Source: Impatiens glandulifera (Eukaryota > Streptophyta > Magnoliopsida > Ericales > Balsaminaceae). Taken from it: 64,000 nucleotides of DNA. The DNA is taken from NCBI RefSeq assembly GCF_907164915.1, contig NW_025919451.1:1-64000 (forward strand), in the 5' to 3' direction. Of this stretch, positions 23,428-35,890 are shown in pieces. Position numbers and translations under genes: made by a program. Numbering within the stretch: position 1 is the stretch's first letter; each line of letters begins with the position of its first letter. The notes under the pieces were generated by a model. The model was not told where the DNA came from and searched no databases. It saw only the letters and a program-made list of their open reading frames with translations.

Positions 23428-25224
23428 GGGTGTGTTTGATGATGGGGAATTAGAATTGGCATTGGAATTCTAATTCCAATTCCATGAGAATTGGCATTGA
23501 ATTACAATTCAATTCCTATGTTTGAAAAAATGATAGAATTGTAATTCAATTCCAATTCCTATGTTTGGGAAAATGATAGAATTGTAATTCAATTCTAATT
23601 CCAATGTTTGTAAAATAAAATATCGGTTCAAAATGTTAACTTTTAAAATATGTTTTTGACGTTTTGGCACGTTTAATACGTTTTTGACATTTTTTCACAT
23701 TTTCACACGTTTTTCACGTTTTTCACACGTTTTTCATGTTTTCACGCTTTTAACACGTTTTAACACGTTTTTCACGTTTTTCACGTTTTTCACGTTTTTC
23801 ACGTTTTCACGTGTTAAACGTGTTAAAACGTGTTAAACGTGTTAAACGTGTTAAAACGTGTTAAAACGTGTTAAACGTGTTAAATGTGTTAAAAATGTGT
23901 CAAACGTGTCAAAAACGTAAAAAACATGTGAAACATATCAACGTGTTAAAAACGTTTTAAACGTGTTAAAAACGTTTTAAACGTGTTAAAAACATAAAAA
24001 CATGTCAAAAACGTGTTAAACGTTCCAAACATGTGAAAAATGTGTTAAACATGCCAAAACGTGAAAAACGTGTTAAACGTGTCAAAAATGTGGTAAATGT
24101 GTCAAAAACGTAAAAAAAGTGTTAAATGGGTTTAAAACGTGAAAACGTGTTAAACGTGTCAAAAACGTAAAAAAAATATGTTAAATGTGTCAAAAACGTG
24201 AAAACGTGTTAAACGTGTTAAACATGTGAAAAACTTGTTAAACGTGCCAAAACGTGTCAAAAACGTAAAAAAATGTGTTAAATGTGTCAAAAACGTGAAA
24301 ACGTGTTAAACGTGTCAAAAACGTGTTAAATATGTGAAAAACTTGTTAAACATGCCAAAACGTGAAAAACGTGTAAAACGTGTCAAAAATGTAAAAAAAA
24401 CGTGTTAAATGTGTCAAAACGTGAAAACGCATTAAACATGTCAAAAATGTAAAAAAAAACGTGTTACATGTGTCAAAAACGTGAAAACGTGTTAAACGCG
24501 TCAAAAACGTGTTAAATATGTGAAAAACTTGTTAAACGTGCTAAAACGTGCAAAATGTGCCAAAACATAAAAAACGTGTCAAACGTGTCAAAAACGTGTT
24601 AAACGTGTTAAAAACGTGAAAATCATGTTAAACGTGTCAAACACGTGTTAAACGTGTCAAAGACGTGAAAAACATGTTAAATGTGTCAAAAACGTGTTAA
24701 ACATGTCAAGGACGTGAAAAACGTGTTAAATGTGTCAAAACGTGTTAAACGTGATAAAAACGTGTTATACGTGCCAAAAACGTGTTAAACGTGTTAAAAA
24801 CGTGAAAATCATGTTAAACGTGTTAGACGTGTCAAAAACGTGAAAAATGTGTTAAATGTGTCAAAAACGTGTTAAACGTGTCAAAAACGTATTAAAAGTG
24901 TCAAAAACGTGTTAAACGTGCCAAAATATGAAAATATGTTAAACGTGTAAAAAACGTGTAAAAAACGTGTAAAACGTGTTTAATGTGTGAAAAACGTGTT
25001 AAACATGTCAAAAAATGAAAAACGTGTTAATTTGGAATTACAATTCCGACCTAAAAAGATAGGAATTGTGAACTATCAAATTACACTATATTGAATTCCA
25101 TTGGAATTCTAATTCCAAATCAAATTCTTAATATTAAAGTGTCTAACAAACATAAGAATTGGAATTTGACCCTCCAATTCCAATTCCAATTCCAATGCCA
25201 ATTCCAGGGCTATCAAACACACCC
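23428..25224. mobile_element. PIF/Harbinger-like (Tourist-type) non-autonomous element
   Basis: Terminal inverted repeats GGGTGTGTTTGAT / ATCAAACACACCC are flanked by the 3-bp duplication TTA (23425-23427 and 25225-25227). Inside each end lie reiterated GAATTGGAATTGGAATT blocks. TTA duplication plus GGGTGTGTTTG ends are typical of PIF/Harbinger MITEs. At 1.8 kb it is far larger than most because of the minisatellite inside. Sister macro-repeats read through this position uninterrupted. No transposase is present. Confidence 0.75.
23640..25030 (+). repeat. AACGTG minisatellite, ~1.4 kb, with strand switch
   Basis: Over a hundred imperfect 9-13-bp units such as AAACGTGTTAAACGTGTC and AAAAACGTGAAAAACGTG. 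Up to about 23808 the units read as CACGTTTTT; after TTTTCACGTGTTAAACG they read AACGTG, so orientation flips once. No start-to-stop frame of note is maintained. Confidence 0.9.
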
Positions 25225-25227
25225 TTA

Positions 25228-27149
25228 TGGGTTTTATAAGAGAAATTTATCATGAGTTCTAAAGTGTATTTCATTTGTGTACAAGTATTTTATTTTATTG
25301 TTCTAAATATTATTTCCTTTTGGATTTATTATATTAGTGTATGATGCATCCACTTTTCATTCATAAAATTTAAATATTTAACCAAATAAAAGGTTTTGCA
25401 TCTTATAAAGAAAATAATATTTTTTTATAAAAATTTGTCATATATGATTTTTGTTGACCATGATGAGATTGATAATATTTATGTTTTTCTACTTTATCCT
25501 AAAGTTAACCCAGCTATTATATAAATAATATAAAAAAAATAAAAAAATAGAATAAAAAATATTAGGGTCTCCACGTTAACAACATATAAACATTTTTCAA
25601 TAATAATATTGTTTTAGTATTTGGGAGTATTCATTTAGTTACATTATAGGTCACTTTTGAAGACTTATCATGACCTATAAATATCTTTCAATATTTTTCT
25701 TTTTTCTTGGAATATCACATAAAACAAAAGAAAGATAGTTATAGAATTGGTTATTGAAATATTTTGCTCTATCTTTTTCTTTTCATGGTAACTAATTTTA
25801 TAAATTAACTCTTTCACATAAACTAAATTCTCTCCAAATGCTATAACTTGTTTAATGATTAGCGCACATTGGTGAACCAATCACACAAATCTTGACCTAC
25901 TCATATCTATCTTTTATACTCGATTCATTACATCATTTCGATAGAAGAGCCCCATTAAAAAAAATCTTAAATATCAAGTACCTCCTTAATCCCTAAAACA
26001 TTATTCTTACCTTAACTGACTAGATAACAAAATAATGAGTTATAAGATCTCATAAAATTTACACATTATTCATTATTTTCACCGTCACACAATTAAAAAT
26101 TAAAATAAAATATATAGCATAAGAACAAGTGTACCTGTATTTTTCTATTAGTCTTTTATTCATAATTATTATTTCTTTATGTATTTGTTATACTATTATA
26201 TTTATCCATATTTAATCCATAAAAGTCAGATTTTATCTAGAGTGTTTAAATAATAAAAAAATGCACATATTGCAAAAAAAAGGTGAAAAAGATAAAATAA
26301 AAAACTAGTGTTTAAATGAAGATGTTCAGATCTTGTAAAGTTTAAAATATAATAAATAATGGTGATATATGATTGTTATTGAGGTGATATATTGATAACC
26401 CAAAACAATAATGTCTATATTTGTTTGGTAATGTTTTAAAAATGAAAAAAAAAAGGTAAAAGTAAAAAAAAAATTATGTGCTATAAAGTTTTATTTGAAT
26501 GATTTTCTTTATTATTATTTTTTATGTCAAAATATTTATTGTAATATTCTAACTTGTTTAAAATAAAAAATTCACATCTTAAAAATAGTTTTTGTAAAAA
26601 AATAAATAGAAAGCTAGAATGCTCAAAAAAAAAATCACATCTTATAAAAATAAAATAAAGTAAAAAAATGGTGAAATACGATTGTTATTGACTTGAGATA
26701 TATTAATAATATTTTAATAAAATCAAAAAACAATAAAAAAAAATGTAAAATTAAATGCTAGAGTGTTTGATATACTTTGATTTAATGGACATTAAAAATA
26801 CATATACTTTGATTTAATGGAATTTAAAAATAATGTTAAAAATTAATTCAACACTTTCTTATGAGAAACCTTTAGAAGGTTATATTTCATATTAATTATA
26901 CAATACTTTAGGTTCACTTCTATGAATTCTACTCTGGATATTATAAGAGAAATTTATGAGTTCTAACTTGTATTTCATTTTTGTACATGTATTTTTTTTT
27001 TTTTTTGTTGGGTATTGTTCAAAAATATTATTTTTCCTTCAGGATTTATTATATTAGTATATGCATCCGCTTTTCATTCATAAAAGTTATATTCTTAACC
27101 AAATAAAAGGTTTTGAATCTTACCAAGAAAATAATAATTTTTATAAAAA
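25228..27149 (+). repeat. Macro-repeat segment with TATA module
   Basis: The module at about 25640-25800 has CCTATAAATATC, then the exon-like segment with its ATG lost (GATAGTTATAG), then CATGGTAACT. The rest is AT-rich shared blocks. TTTTTATAAAAATTTGTC at about 25430 is the empty-site version of the target of the next Helitron array. No gene is seen. Confidence 0.65.
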
Positions 27150-28308
27150 TTAGAAAAATTATCGTGCCTTACACATTGATAAAAAAATATAAACAAAATA
27201 AATTTGAAAATATTTATAATAATATATATTTAATGTTAAATTTTTTTAATAAATCATGAATAATATATTAAAATAAAAAATAAAATACTCTCATTACTCT
27301 AATTCGGTAAAACAACTAATCTTTTTACATATCTCATCACATATTTTTTCAAATAAACCTCTAATCTTGTGATTTTACACTTTCACTTTTTTTTTTTATC
27401 AAATATTTGATTTATATTTTTAATATTTAGCATCGTGACCTCACACTTTGGTTAAACAAATATTTGATTTATATTTTTTAACCACATTTTCAATTGTTAC
27501 CGTCCTATTATTTTTCGGAAAACCACATCTCAATCACACTTGGTTGAAGGGTTGTACTTGTTTTGTTAGGTTACAAGTTAGAAACATACATAACAGTTTT
27601 AAGTTTATGGGCGGGTCAACCCACAATCCAACCCAAGTATACATTTACTCTCACATATATATCCAAATTAATCACAACTCTCGATCTGAAAATCCGGACA
27701 CTTTGAAAATTAAGCATAATTATATATAAATATATAGATTAATTAGTTAAAAAGTTGAACTTATACGGTTAAAAATATTCAACGTTCATCAAATTTTGTG
27801 TTGAATTTAAAATATAAAATCTTATTAGCTAGTTGGTTAAAAACAATTATACTTATTTTGTTAGAATAAAAAATAGAACATTCTCATTTCACAATTTATT
27901 TACTTCAATAAAACAACTCATCTTCTCACATATTTTTTTCCAATAAACTTTTAATCTCATGACCTTACAGTACTTCACTTTGGTGTATTAAATATCTGAT
28001 TCAAATTTTTTAATATATAATATCGTTAGCTTACACTTTGGTCAATCAAATATTTGATTTACATTTTTTAACCACTTTCAATTGTTACCGGCCTATTATC
28101 CCTTGACAAACCACATCTCAATCATACTTGGTTAAAGAGTTGTACTTGTTTGGTTAGGTTGCAAGTTCAAAACATATATAATCGTTTTAAGTTTCTTGGC
28201 GGGTTTATTCACAATCCGACTCAAGTATCCATTTACTCTCACATATATATCTAAATTAATCACAACTCTCGACCCGACAATTCAGACACTTTGAAAATTA
28301 AGTATCAT

Positions 28309-28342
<34 letters not shown>

Positions 28343-28958
28343 GATTAGTTAGTTAAAAGTTGAACTTATATTGTTAAAAATGTTCCGCGTTCATCAAATT
28401 TGGTGTTTAATTTAAAATATAAAATCTTAATAGCCTAATTGGTTAAAGAGTTGTACTTATTTTGTTAGGTTGGAAGTTCGAAACATACATATAACATTTT
28501 TAATATTATTTTTAACCGTTTTAAGTTTATGTGCGGGTCAACCCACAATCAGACTCAAGTATCCATTTACTCCCAAATTAACCACAACTCTTGACCCGAT
28601 AATCCGGACACTTTGAAAATTAAGCTTCATGATATATATATATATATATATATTAATTAGTTAGTTAAAAAATTGAACTTATATTATTAAGAATGTCTCG
28701 CGTTTATCAAATTTGGTGTTGAATTTAAAATATAAACTCTTAATAGTATATAGTTGGTTAAAGAGTTGTATTTGTTTTGTTAGGTTGCAAATTTGAAACA
28801 TATCTATAGCATTTTTAATTTTATTTTTAACCGTTTTAAGTTTTAAGGGCGACTCAACCCATAATCCAACCCAAGTATCCATTTACTCTCAAATTAACCA
28901 CAACTCTCGACCCGTCAATCCAAATATTTTAAAAATTAAGCATCATTATATATATATA
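27150..28958 (-). mobile_element. Helitron-like array on the minus strand
   Basis: Reverse-oriented relative of arrays A/B. The minus-strand 3' end is at 27150 (CTAA, with GTGTAAGGCAC just upstream). The first 5' TC is at 27738, with further 5' ends near 28344, 28652 and 28958. The joined flanks give TTTTTATAAAAATTTTGTTATATATG, essentially the uninterrupted host seen near 25430. Units are more diverged than in arrays A/B, suggesting an older insertion. It is non-coding. Confidence 0.75.
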
Positions 28959-31900
28959 TTTTGTTATATATGATTTTTGTTGTAATATTTTTGTTTTTTT
29001 TTATCCTAAAGTTAACCCAACTAGTATATAGATATATAGAAACATAATTCAAAAAATATAATAAAATATTAGGGTCTTCATATTAATAACATATCAACAT
29101 TTTGGAGTAATAATATTGTTTTAGTATTTGGGGTTATTCATTTAGTAACATTATATGTCTTTTTTTAAGACTTATCATGTCCTATAAATATATTTAATAT
29201 TTTTTTTCCTCTCAGAACATCACATAAAACAAAAGAAAGATAGTTATAGAATTGATTAGTGATGTTTTCTCTATCTTTTCTTTTCATGGTAACTAATTTT
29301 ATAAATTAACTCTTCCACATAAACTAAATTCTCTCTAAATGTTGTAACTTGTTAAATGATGAGGGCATATTGGTGAATCAATCACACTAATCTTGATTAT
29401 ACTCACATCTATCATTGATACTTAATCTATTACACCATTTTGATGGAAGAGTTTTATTAAGTAAAAAATATCTTAAATATTAAGAACCTTCTTAATCCCT
29501 AAAATATTTATTTTTATATTAGTTAACTAAATGACAAAATAATAAATTGAAAGATCACATAAAATTTACATATTTTCAATGTTACACAATTGTAAAAATA
29601 AATAAAGAATATATATATATATATATAGCATAAGAACGTGTGGAACTGTATTTTTCTATTAGTCTTTTTTTTCATAATTATTATCTTATTTATTTATTAT
29701 ACTATTATATATTTATCTATGGTTAATCCATAAAAGTCAAAATTTTATTAATAGTGTTTAAATGAAGATTTTCAAATCTTATAAAAATTAAAATATAATA
29801 AATAATGGAGATATATGATTGTTATTGAGGTTATATATGGATAATATTTAAATAAAAATTAAATCAATTATTCATTTTTATTTTTTTATTTATTTTAAAG
29901 TTTTTGTAAACATTAAATGCTTCTCAATAATTATAGCATGGACCAAAAGAAAGTTCAAGAAATGGACCCAAAAAAACGGTATCTATATATTTTTGGCAGT
30001 GTTTAAAAAAATATGTGCTATAAAGTTTATTTGAATGTTTTTCTTTATTAATATTTTTTCATGGTAAATTTTTTATTGTATTACCCAAACTTGTTTAAAA
30101 TAACTATTTTTTTTTTATCAGTCTACACTATTTTTTAATAAAACTAGTCAATCTATTAGTTATAGGTAGCCTGAGAAAGAATGATTTTAATAAAAGAGAT
30201 TTAGATCATTTTAAGTACGTGTCTAAAATTAGATTATAAGTAACTAAAAAACGCTTAAAATATTATAAAAGATAAATTATTAATGAAACAAGTGAATGCA
30301 TGTGAGTTTCTTATTATTAACTTTTAGAAAATACTATTTCTTTTTAACCTTACAATATTTGTTTCGTTAGTTAATATGAATTCAATTTTTGATTATTTTA
30401 AGAGAAATTCATGAGTTCTAATGTGTATTTAATTTGTGGGTATGTATTTTGGTTTTATTATTTGTTGTTTTGTATTGTTCAACAATATTATTTCCTTGTG
30501 GATTTTTTATATTTGTGTATGCATCCACCTTTCATTCATAAAAGTGACTTTCGAAATAAAATATTTTTCATCTAACAAAAAAAATAAATTCTTCCATATA
30601 AAATAAATTCTTTCAAAATGTTGCAACCAGTTGAATCACTAGACATCTTTGTCAATCATTCACACAAATCTTGATCATACTCGCATATGATCATTGATAC
30701 CCAAATACTTTCGGGCTCCGATCCAAATCTATCACACAATTTCCATGGAAAGCTTATTAAGAAAAAAAATCTTAGATATCAAGTCCCTCGTCTATCTTTT
30801 CCCAACTGAATATTTGACAAAATAATGAGTGGAAAGATCTCTCCAAAAAAATTACATATTATTTTTATATTTTCATACACACAATTGGAAAGAATAAATA
30901 AATACATTATATATTTGTTCATAGTCTGTTTTTTTATTAGTTCTTTTTTGAGAGTGTTTGTTTTATCCATAAAAGTCAGATCTTATCTAAAGTGTTTAAA
31001 TAAAAAAATTTCCCATCTTACAAAATAAAATGAAAAGTTAGTGTTTAAATAAAAGAATTCACATTTATAAAACATAAAAGAAAATAAATAATGGTGAAAT
31101 ATGATTGTTATTGACTGGTGATATATGGATAATATTTTAATAAAATTTAAACCAATTATGTTCCTTTTTATTTTTTATTTATTCTAAAGTTACCATAAAC
31201 GATAACGCAGCAAGTGGTTTTCAATGATGATAGCATGGAGCAAAAATAAATTCAAGGAGTGAAAAAAAAATGAATAATAGTAAAAGTAAATGAAATATGT
31301 GTTATAGAGTTTTTTTGAATGTTTCTTTTTTCTTATTATTTTTTTATGGTAATTATTTTATTTTAATTGTCTAACTTGTTTAATATATATATATATATAT
31401 ATATTTTTTTTTTTTTATCAATTTACATAATTATTTTATCAGTCTACCTATCTAACTTCAATCTATTAAGTTATAGGTAGTACTGAAAAAAATGCTATTA
31501 ATAATAAAAGATTTATATCATCTTAAGCACGGATTTAAGAATTAGAGTAAAGTTAACAAAAATATTTTGTTTTAGAAATACATTTAAAACTATATTTTAT
31601 TAAAATTCCAAAGGTGGGAGAGTCAGAAATCACCTAACTATGATTAATAATGACAATCAAAAAGACCTTAAAAAACTAATTAGTAGCATTCATACATTCT
31701 AAAAAACAAAGATTATAATTAAAATAGACTACATTTAAACCTAACCATCATAGCTTAGAATTTTCGCATTCATCTGTCTTCATTGAGAGGCCTTTCTCCT
31801 CTTCCTCTTCCTCTAAAAATTATTATACTTTTTAATGCGAATTACTTATTTATTTCTTTTGATGTGGTCTCGTTTTAAAATAAATATCTTCCCTGAATTC

Positions 31901-32495
31901 ATCTCACACCACACCTATTGAGAATATAATTTATCATTATATATATACAAATACAAATATTCAAATACATATACATTGCTTTAATGAATTATAGAAATAA
32001 CTTAAAAATAACGAGTTTTTTTAGTAGAAACCTTTAGAATGTTTTTTTTTTAACTATACAATATCTTTTGTTAGTTACTATTAATTTGACTTTTGGTTAT
32101 ATTTAGGGGAATTTATGCGTTTTAATGTGTATTTCATTTGTGGATATGTATTTTGTTTTCTTTTATTTTAAATTCTTCAAAAATATTATTTTCTTGTGGA
32201 TATTTTATATTAGTGTATGCATTCACCTTTGATTCATAAAAGTAAGAGATTCATAAAAAAAAATGTATAATAATTTGTTAGATATGATTCTCATCGACCA
32301 TGATGAGATTGATTATTTTAATAGTATTAATGGTCTTCTTCCTTATCCTAGAATTAACTCAACTAGTATATTGATGGTATATAAAAATAATTCAAAATAT
32401 AGCCAAAAATATAAGAAGGTAAGAAATAATATTAAGTTCTTCTCCACATTAAGAACATATCAACATTTTTTTTTAGTATTTGAAAGTATTCATTT
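28959..32495 (+). repeat. Macro-repeat segment leading into the BURP promoter
   Basis: AT-rich repeat blocks. A TATA module at about 29150-29290 has its exon ATG lost. TTTTTTATCAGTCTACACTA at 30113 and related sequence near 31410-31450 correspond to the BURP intron 3' end. (TA)n runs occur at 29611-29627 and 31383-31402. Small open frames here have no recognisable homology. Confidence 0.6.
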
Positions 32496-32508
32496 AATTG
32501 GTCATGGC

Positions 32509-32517
32509 CTATAAATA
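32509..32517 (+). promoter_or_regulatory. TATA box of BURP gene
   Basis: CTATAAATA lies about 55 bases upstream of the proposed start codon, a normal plant spacing. The same TATA context recurs in the upstream macro-repeat modules. Confidence 0.65.
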
Positions 32518-32568
32518 GCCATCGATATTTTTCTTTCTTCTTGGAATATCACAAAAAAGATAAGAAAG

Positions 32569-33561
32569 ATGAGTTATAGAATTGGTCCTTGCAATGTTTT
32601 GCTCCATCTTCTTTTCATGGTAACTAATTTTATTCAACCATATAATTTCTTTAATGTACTATTAGCATGTGAACAACTAACTTTTTTTTATCAATCTATA
32701 TAGTTTTCTTATGCAAGTTGTCAATCTACGACGTTATCTGCTGGAGGAGGCGATGATAGTAATAGTCAAAGAGTTTTGACCACGGTTCAATCCGACAACT
32801 CCCACATTGAAATGGCAGTTCATGTTCATCACCACCACCATCAACACGGCCATCACATGATGTCGAATGATCCTTCAACGACAGTGTTTTTCGTGTTAGA
32901 TGACCTAAAGGTTGGGAACACATTTCCTACCTACTTTCCTAGAATAGACCCTTCTTCCTCTCCTCATTTCTTGCCAAGAAAGGAGGCCGAATCTCTCCCT
33001 TTCTCATCTCAAGAGCTTCCTTCCCTTCTTAAATTCTTCTCTTTCCCTCAACAATCCAAACAAGCCGTAGCCATGGAAGATACCCTTAAAATTTGTGAGA
33101 TGAACTCAATAATCGGCGAGACCAATTTATGTGCCACCTCTTTGGAGTCCATGCTTGAATTTGCACGTGACATGCTTGGATTTGATCATGTTTCGAAAAT
33201 CCGATCCGTATCCACCATTCATCTAACAAAATCTAACACTCTTTACCAAAACTTTACGATCATGGATTTCTCTGAATATGACGTGGGTTCAAAAATCTTG
33301 CCTTGTCATTCTCTGCCTTACCCATATGCGGTGTTCTATTGCCATTATCAAGAGAGCGAAAACAAGGTGTTTAAGGTCCTGTTGAAGGGTGAGAATGGAG
33401 ATAGAGTGGAGGCGGTTGCGGTTTGCCACATGGATACTTCCCATTGGAGCAAATCCCACGTTTCCTTTAAGGTTGTGGAATCTGAGCCTGGTTCTTCGGT
33501 GTGCCACTTCTTCCCTGCCGATCATCCTGTTTGGATTCCAGCTTCATCGACTTTGATTTGA
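32569..33561 (+). CDS. BURP-domain secreted protein, two exons (302 aa)
   Basis: Plant-specific BURP proteins are secreted or wall-associated; their biochemical role varies between subfamilies and I do not assign one. I propose exon 1 at 32569-32619 (MSYRIGPCNVLLHLLFM), intron 32620-32703 (84 bp, GTAACT...TATAG) and exon 2 at 32704-33561. Both exon ends are phase 0, and splicing yields a signal peptide continuing into FSYASCQS. A His-rich stretch (HVHHHHHQHGHHM) precedes the BURP domain. The domain shows FFVLDDL, then CATSLESMLEF, then CH-X10-CH-X26-CH-X24-CH ending in HPVWIP. The last spacing is one or two shorter than usual. Without exon 1 the first Met in exon 2 would lack a signal peptide. 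No stop or frameshift is seen. It is the only intact gene in 1-45 kb. Confidence 0.85.
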
Positions 33562-34460
33562 TTATCGTGATCGATGTTACCACCATAATAATAATGTGTA
33601 AGTAAGTAATGATGCTTACATATGCTTAATGTTGTCATAATAATACTAATGTAATATTGGTTGTTTAATATAGAAAGTGGTATGTAAGGTAAAGAGTGTA
33701 GTGTTAATTAATGTGAGTAATTTGCATATCAACATTTCTTTATGAGATTTAATTGGAGACCCATTTACTGACAAACATTTTGAGCAGTGTCGGTCCAAAG
33801 TGTGGGCCTGGGTTAAAAAATAATTTATTATGATTTTTTTTAAACTTGTATTTTATATTAATATTATAAAATTGTTTTGTAATTAAAATTAACGAAAGTA
33901 ATCCAAATTTAATTGGCTGAATACTTTAGTAGTTCTATTTTGGCATGTGGGTTCAAATCTGATATAAATTAGATTTTTTTTGTTTGTTGTGGGGACTGGT
34001 GGAGGTGAGGGTTAAGAATGACAATTTAAATTCGTCCTGTAGTAACTGAATTGTACTAATTTGTGTGATTTTTCCGTTTTGACTTTGACTAGGAATCTGG
34101 GTAGTTCGGACAAAACTCAAAATATGTTTACATGGATTAAGGCGGAGATGATATTTATTTATATCCTGCACCGAACCAAAATAAATGTAATTATTTAGTT
34201 GTTTAAAATAATTAACATATATATTTATTTAAAAACTTATGTTATTTTTTGAAAAATTATTATTATTGGAGGTTTATTGTTTGAGTATTTAATATCTAAA
34301 AATTATTATTATTTTTGTTTGGTATTTACTATTTTGATAATTCATAACTATAACTATATAAATTATTTTATTTTATTATTTATATTTTAAGATTAAACCA
34401 ATTTTCAGTTTTCGGTGTACTACGCGAAACCCTGCCCAATCGACACGAGGATGATTTTTA
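33562..34460. other. Intergenic, no gene seen
   Basis: 3' flank of the BURP gene, with AT-rich sequence beyond. TTGGCTGAATACTTTAGTAG then GGGTTCAAATCTG at about 33915-33962 weakly resembles pol III A and B boxes, possibly an old SINE remnant. Confidence 0.5.
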
Positions 34461-34470
34461 TTTAAAATTC

Positions 34471-35880
34471 GGAATAAATGACAAATTTAGGAGTCTAGTT
34501 GAAAGAATTTGTCAAATTTAGGAGAGATTGTTTTCGTTTTAAGAACTCTACTTATCATTTTTTGGTTATATTTAAGACTATTCGTTAACGACGTTAATAT
34601 ATAGGTAAGTTCTGTTAAATTATTTAACATGTTATTTTATTTATTTAATTTTTATTCACTTTTCAATCCCATTTTCGTCATCTCCCACTCTCTCTTCCTG
34701 CTCATAGACTACCAGCGCTACCCTCCGACTTTATCACCGCCACCTTCATCTCTACCCTCCGATTCTATGACCGCCACCTTCATCTCTCTTTTGACCACCT
34801 CTTTTTGCAATTTTTTCGATCGGCCTAACATCAATATTTTTTACAAGGCCTAGCATTTATCTATAATAATCTTAGGATTGCAATGGAAGTCAGATTTTGT
34901 TTCTTATTCTGTACTATTTTCTTTTAAAAAAATTATATTTATGGGTCAGTTGATTTTTTTATAGGAATCTGTATATAACATAGCTCGAATGGTGTCAACA
35001 CATCGATCTTGTCTCTTTAGCGGATGCTTATTATGAAAAGGTAAGAGGAAAATAGGGCGAGGAAGAAGCCGCTCAAAGATTGGGTCGGCTTGCTGATAAC
35101 AATCGGTGCAAGCAAGGCGCACATTATATCTAGTTCACGTCACTTCTGGTATCAAGCACCATGTAAACCTCTCTCGCATGCCAATTCCGACTCGTGATAA
35201 ATACTCACCGCTTCCTTCACTTCTCCAAATTCAATGTCGCGAGTAAATTCAAATCCATCTCAACCGACTTTAGATCCAATTGTGTGATTCCTCTAATCGC
35301 TAGGTTTAACCAAGTCTGTTGCGATATAACTCGAACAGAGTCACAATGAAGCCGCAACCGCAAGCTAAGCTGAGAGACTCATAGACATAGTCCTTGTAAT
35401 GAGGTCGGTGAAGAGAGGATCGTGAATGTAGGTAAAAGAAAGAAAATAGGAGTTCCTCAGGTAGACTGGGTTCAATACAACTATGAGTTTCTCCAACATG
35501 CAGTCTATGTGGAGAGTGAAGAAGGTAATGACGTACTCTCTATCACGTTGTAGAAAGATAGAGTGTGGAAATGGTGAAGAAGCTTAACCATGGAGTTTTC
35601 ATACTTGACAGTCAATTGGGAGAAAAGAAGAATGGAGCGATTTATATGGAGTACGGACAGATAAGAGAGAGATTCAATATAAAATAAACAAAAAAAAAAA
35701 ATAATATTATAAATAATTTAACATATTTATAGATAAACTAATAACGTTAACTAGGAATCTTAAATATAAATATAAGAAATATTATAACTAGAATTCTTTA
35801 AATAACAAAAAAAAAAAAATAAAAAAATTTTAAATTTGACAAAATATTTCAACTAAAGTCCTAAATTTGTCATTTATCCT
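34471..35880. mobile_element. Mutator-like element (non-autonomous), 1.4 kb
   Basis: Terminal inverted repeats of about 45 bp share ATAAATGACAAATTTAGGA followed by TAGTTGAAA. The 10-bp direct repeat TTTAAAATTC flanks both ends (34461-34470 and 35881-35890), fitting the 9-10-bp duplication made by Mutator-like transposases. No transposase is present. The interior (about 34690-35640) is richer in G+C than its flanks and includes ACCGCCACCTTCATCTCT twice. It could be captured gene sequence (Pack-MULE style), but I cannot identify a source. Confidence 0.75.
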
Positions 35881-35890
35881 TTTAAAATTC

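Noticed and set aside
23640..25030. CRISPR-like regular array
   Set aside because: Units are short, contiguous and without unique spacers; it is a minisatellite in a plant transposon.
32263..32514. 83-residue frame just upstream of the BURP gene
   Set aside because: AT-rich macro-repeat sequence overlapping the promoter; not conserved in sister repeats.
32776..33561. BURP protein beginning at a TTG at 32776
   Set aside because: Not a credible plant start. The frame is open back to 32704, where it joins a phase-compatible exon with ATG and signal peptide.
33786..33810. CAGTGTCGGTCC as a hAT terminus (also CAGTGCCGGGTC at 21728)
   Set aside because: No matching opposite end or 8-bp duplication found nearby.
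34629..34853. 74-residue frame in the Mutator-like element
   Set aside because: Low-complexity Leu/Phe/Pro stretch with no recognisable domain.
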